Shown here: one piece after another, positions 21,724-22,582 of the stretch | Numbering within the stretch: the stretch's first letter is position 1 | Layout of the letters: each line of letters opens with the position of its first letter | Virus record (IMG/VR): IMGVR_UViG_3300031576_000278 | Location: 1-22,582 of that record | Source of the DNA: a virus | Length of the DNA: 22,582 bases | Direction: 5' to 3' (one strand) | Notes under the pieces: generated by a model | The model's input: only the letters and a program-made list of their open reading frames with translations | What the model was told of the DNA's origin: nothing | The model's database searches: none | Program-made: the position numbers and the translations under genes

Positions 21724-21834
21724 TCTCTCACCCAGGCACTACTGCTGACGTGCAACCGCCGGTGAACAGCAGCCAGGCCCCGCGGTATCGGGCCGGTTCG
21801 GGTCGCGCTCCCTAGACTGCTGGAGAATGTTCGT
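21724..21834. other. intergenic leader with nested inverted repeats
   Basis: The 111 bases between the scaffold-like and decoration-like genes contain an 8-bp outer pair (21767-21774 with 21815-21822, one G-U) and an inner 5-bp stem (21776-21780 with 21790-21794). No promoter could be assigned. The structure may be chance in GC-rich DNA. Confidence 0.3.
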
Positions 21835-22578
21835 TCAATCGGCCGTCGCCACGGCCTTTTCTCTGCCGACCGACAATTCCTTGGCCCGCTGCCGGGCCTC
21901 CTTGCGGATCTCGTCCTTGTCGTCCACCGAGGCCGGATGCTCCTCTTCCTTGGTGGTTGCCAGTTCGACCGGCGACGGCAGGGCGTCGTCCAGGAGCGAA
22001 AGCCAGAACTCCTGATCTTCCCGATCCACCGGTTCGCCGTGGGCGTCCAGGGACAGTGAAAAGCCGGTCAAGACCTTTTGGCCCAGCCGGTCCCGCAGCT
22101 GCTTCGGCAGCCGTTTGCTGATGCTCTGCACTCGCTTCCGCCGCTTCTCCTGGTGCTCTCGCTCCAGGCGGACGAACAGGTTACGGGTCAGGGGGTCGGT
22201 GCAGTCCGACAGGCTCATCAGGATGGGCCGCGATTCCTCGGTGCCCTGGCCCTTGGCCGGCGGCTCGTTTTCGGTTTCCTTGTTCTTGTCCATCTCTTCG
22301 TGATGGAATTTGGTTTTGGCCGCGATGCAGAACGCCTTCATGAACTCCCTAGGAGACTTCAGGTCCTCCGGAAGCACGAGTCCCATCCGGGCGGCGTCGG
22401 CCAAGGCTTCCTTCATTTCCTCGTCGTCCCCGCCGCGCTCCTCGGCGGCGATTTCTTCGGGAGACAGCTCCTCATCGTCATCTTCGGCCGCTTCGCTGTC
22501 CTTGCCGACGACGTCTTCGTCATTGAAGAGTTCGTCCTGGTCCGTGCCGTCGTCTTTGCCTTTTGTTTTCTCGCCCAT
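21835..22578 (-). CDS. acidic scaffold-like protein
   Basis: 247 residues from the ATG at 22578. The frame stays open for the last four bases of the window, so the true start may lie beyond the edge. The N-terminal 65 residues are extremely acidic (DDDEELSPEEIAAEERGGDD), the centre is helical and basic (REHQEKRRKRVQSISKRLPK) and the end is charged and helical. High charge, predicted helices and a position before the decoration and capsid genes suggest a scaffold or prohead assembly protein. No protease motif was seen. It could also be a minor head protein. Confidence 0.65.
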   Translation of the reverse strand: MGEKTKGKDDGTDQDELFNDEDVVGKDSEAAEDDDEELSPEEIAAEERGGDDEEMKEALADAARMGLVLPEDLKSPREFMKAFCIAAKTKFHHEEMDKNKETENEPPAKGQGTEESRPILMSLSDCTDPLTRNLFVRLEREHQEKRRKRVQSISKRLPKQLRDRLGQKVLTGFSLSLDAHGEPVDREDQEFWLSLLDDALPSPVELATTKEEEHPASVDDKDEIRKEARQRAKELSVGREKAVATAD

Positions 22579-22582
22579 GTCG

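Noticed and set aside
1-22582. CRISPR array, tRNA, rRNA, insertion sequence or attachment site
   Set aside because: No regularly spaced direct repeats with unique spacers, no cloverleaf or rRNA sequence, no transposase and no recognisable integrase or att core were seen. The regular glycine repeats are coding and lack spacers.

Overview
The window is GC-rich and holds an almost uninterrupted block of minus-strand genes that build a tailed-phage particle. It is a phage or prophage morphogenesis region. No terminase, integrase, lysis, replication, tRNA or rRNA gene is visible. The only plus-strand gene that I accept (11417-11878) encodes a membrane protein with an N-terminal CxxC/CxxC zinc ribbon of the MIRFKCPFC...KCPSC type. 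From general knowledge this small domain is very common in Planctomycetes, so a planctomycete host or prophage is my best guess. That is inference, not proof.

Reading in the direction of transcription (right to left): (1) a head module with an acidic scaffold-like protein (22578-21835), a lambda D-like decoration candidate (21723-21022), a glycine-rich repeat protein with 16-17-residue periodicity (20950-19472), a 74-aa protein with a GTG start (19434-19210), and a major capsid protein of the lambda gpE type (19094-17994). Hairpins lie on both sides of the capsid gene. A 153-aa protein follows, then a good intrinsic terminator (17390-17436). (2) A neck and tail module with a Mu gp36-like connector, a gpG/gp10-like morphogenesis protein, a tail-terminator candidate, a zinc-ribbon protein, a tail-tube candidate, a short tape-measure-like helical protein and a 595-aa tail protein. 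(3) The plus-strand zinc-ribbon/membrane gene, whose stop codon overlaps that of the 595-aa gene. (4) A tail assembly chaperone whose second half is in the -1 frame and is reached at a run of nine A residues. (5) A 75-aa zinc-ribbon protein, then a 1419-aa fusion protein: a portal-like domain, a FtsK/HerA-type P-loop ATPase domain, a long middle region and a C-terminal HEFAH metallopeptidase domain. A MuF/gp30-like head protein overlaps its end. (6) A 677-aa tail/baseplate protein, a 111-aa structural protein, two tandem diverged copies of a fibre plus fibre-chaperone cassette, an 87-aa protein, and the N-terminal part of a sialate O-acetylesterase-like (SGNH/SASA) enzyme cut by the left edge.

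The genes are tightly coupled (ATGA or GTGA overlaps at 13659-13662, 10827-10830, 5190-5193 and 1270-1273; 13 bases at 6302-6314), as expected for one late operon. The tube and chaperone with no recognised sheath suggest a non-contractile tail.

The strongest unusual signal is the portal/ATPase/protease fusion, together with its place downstream of the tail genes rather than upstream of the capsid genes. The next strongest are the frameshifted chaperone, the duplicated fibre/chaperone cassette ending in a carbohydrate esterase, and the glycine-rich solenoid-like protein encoded just upstream of the capsid gene.
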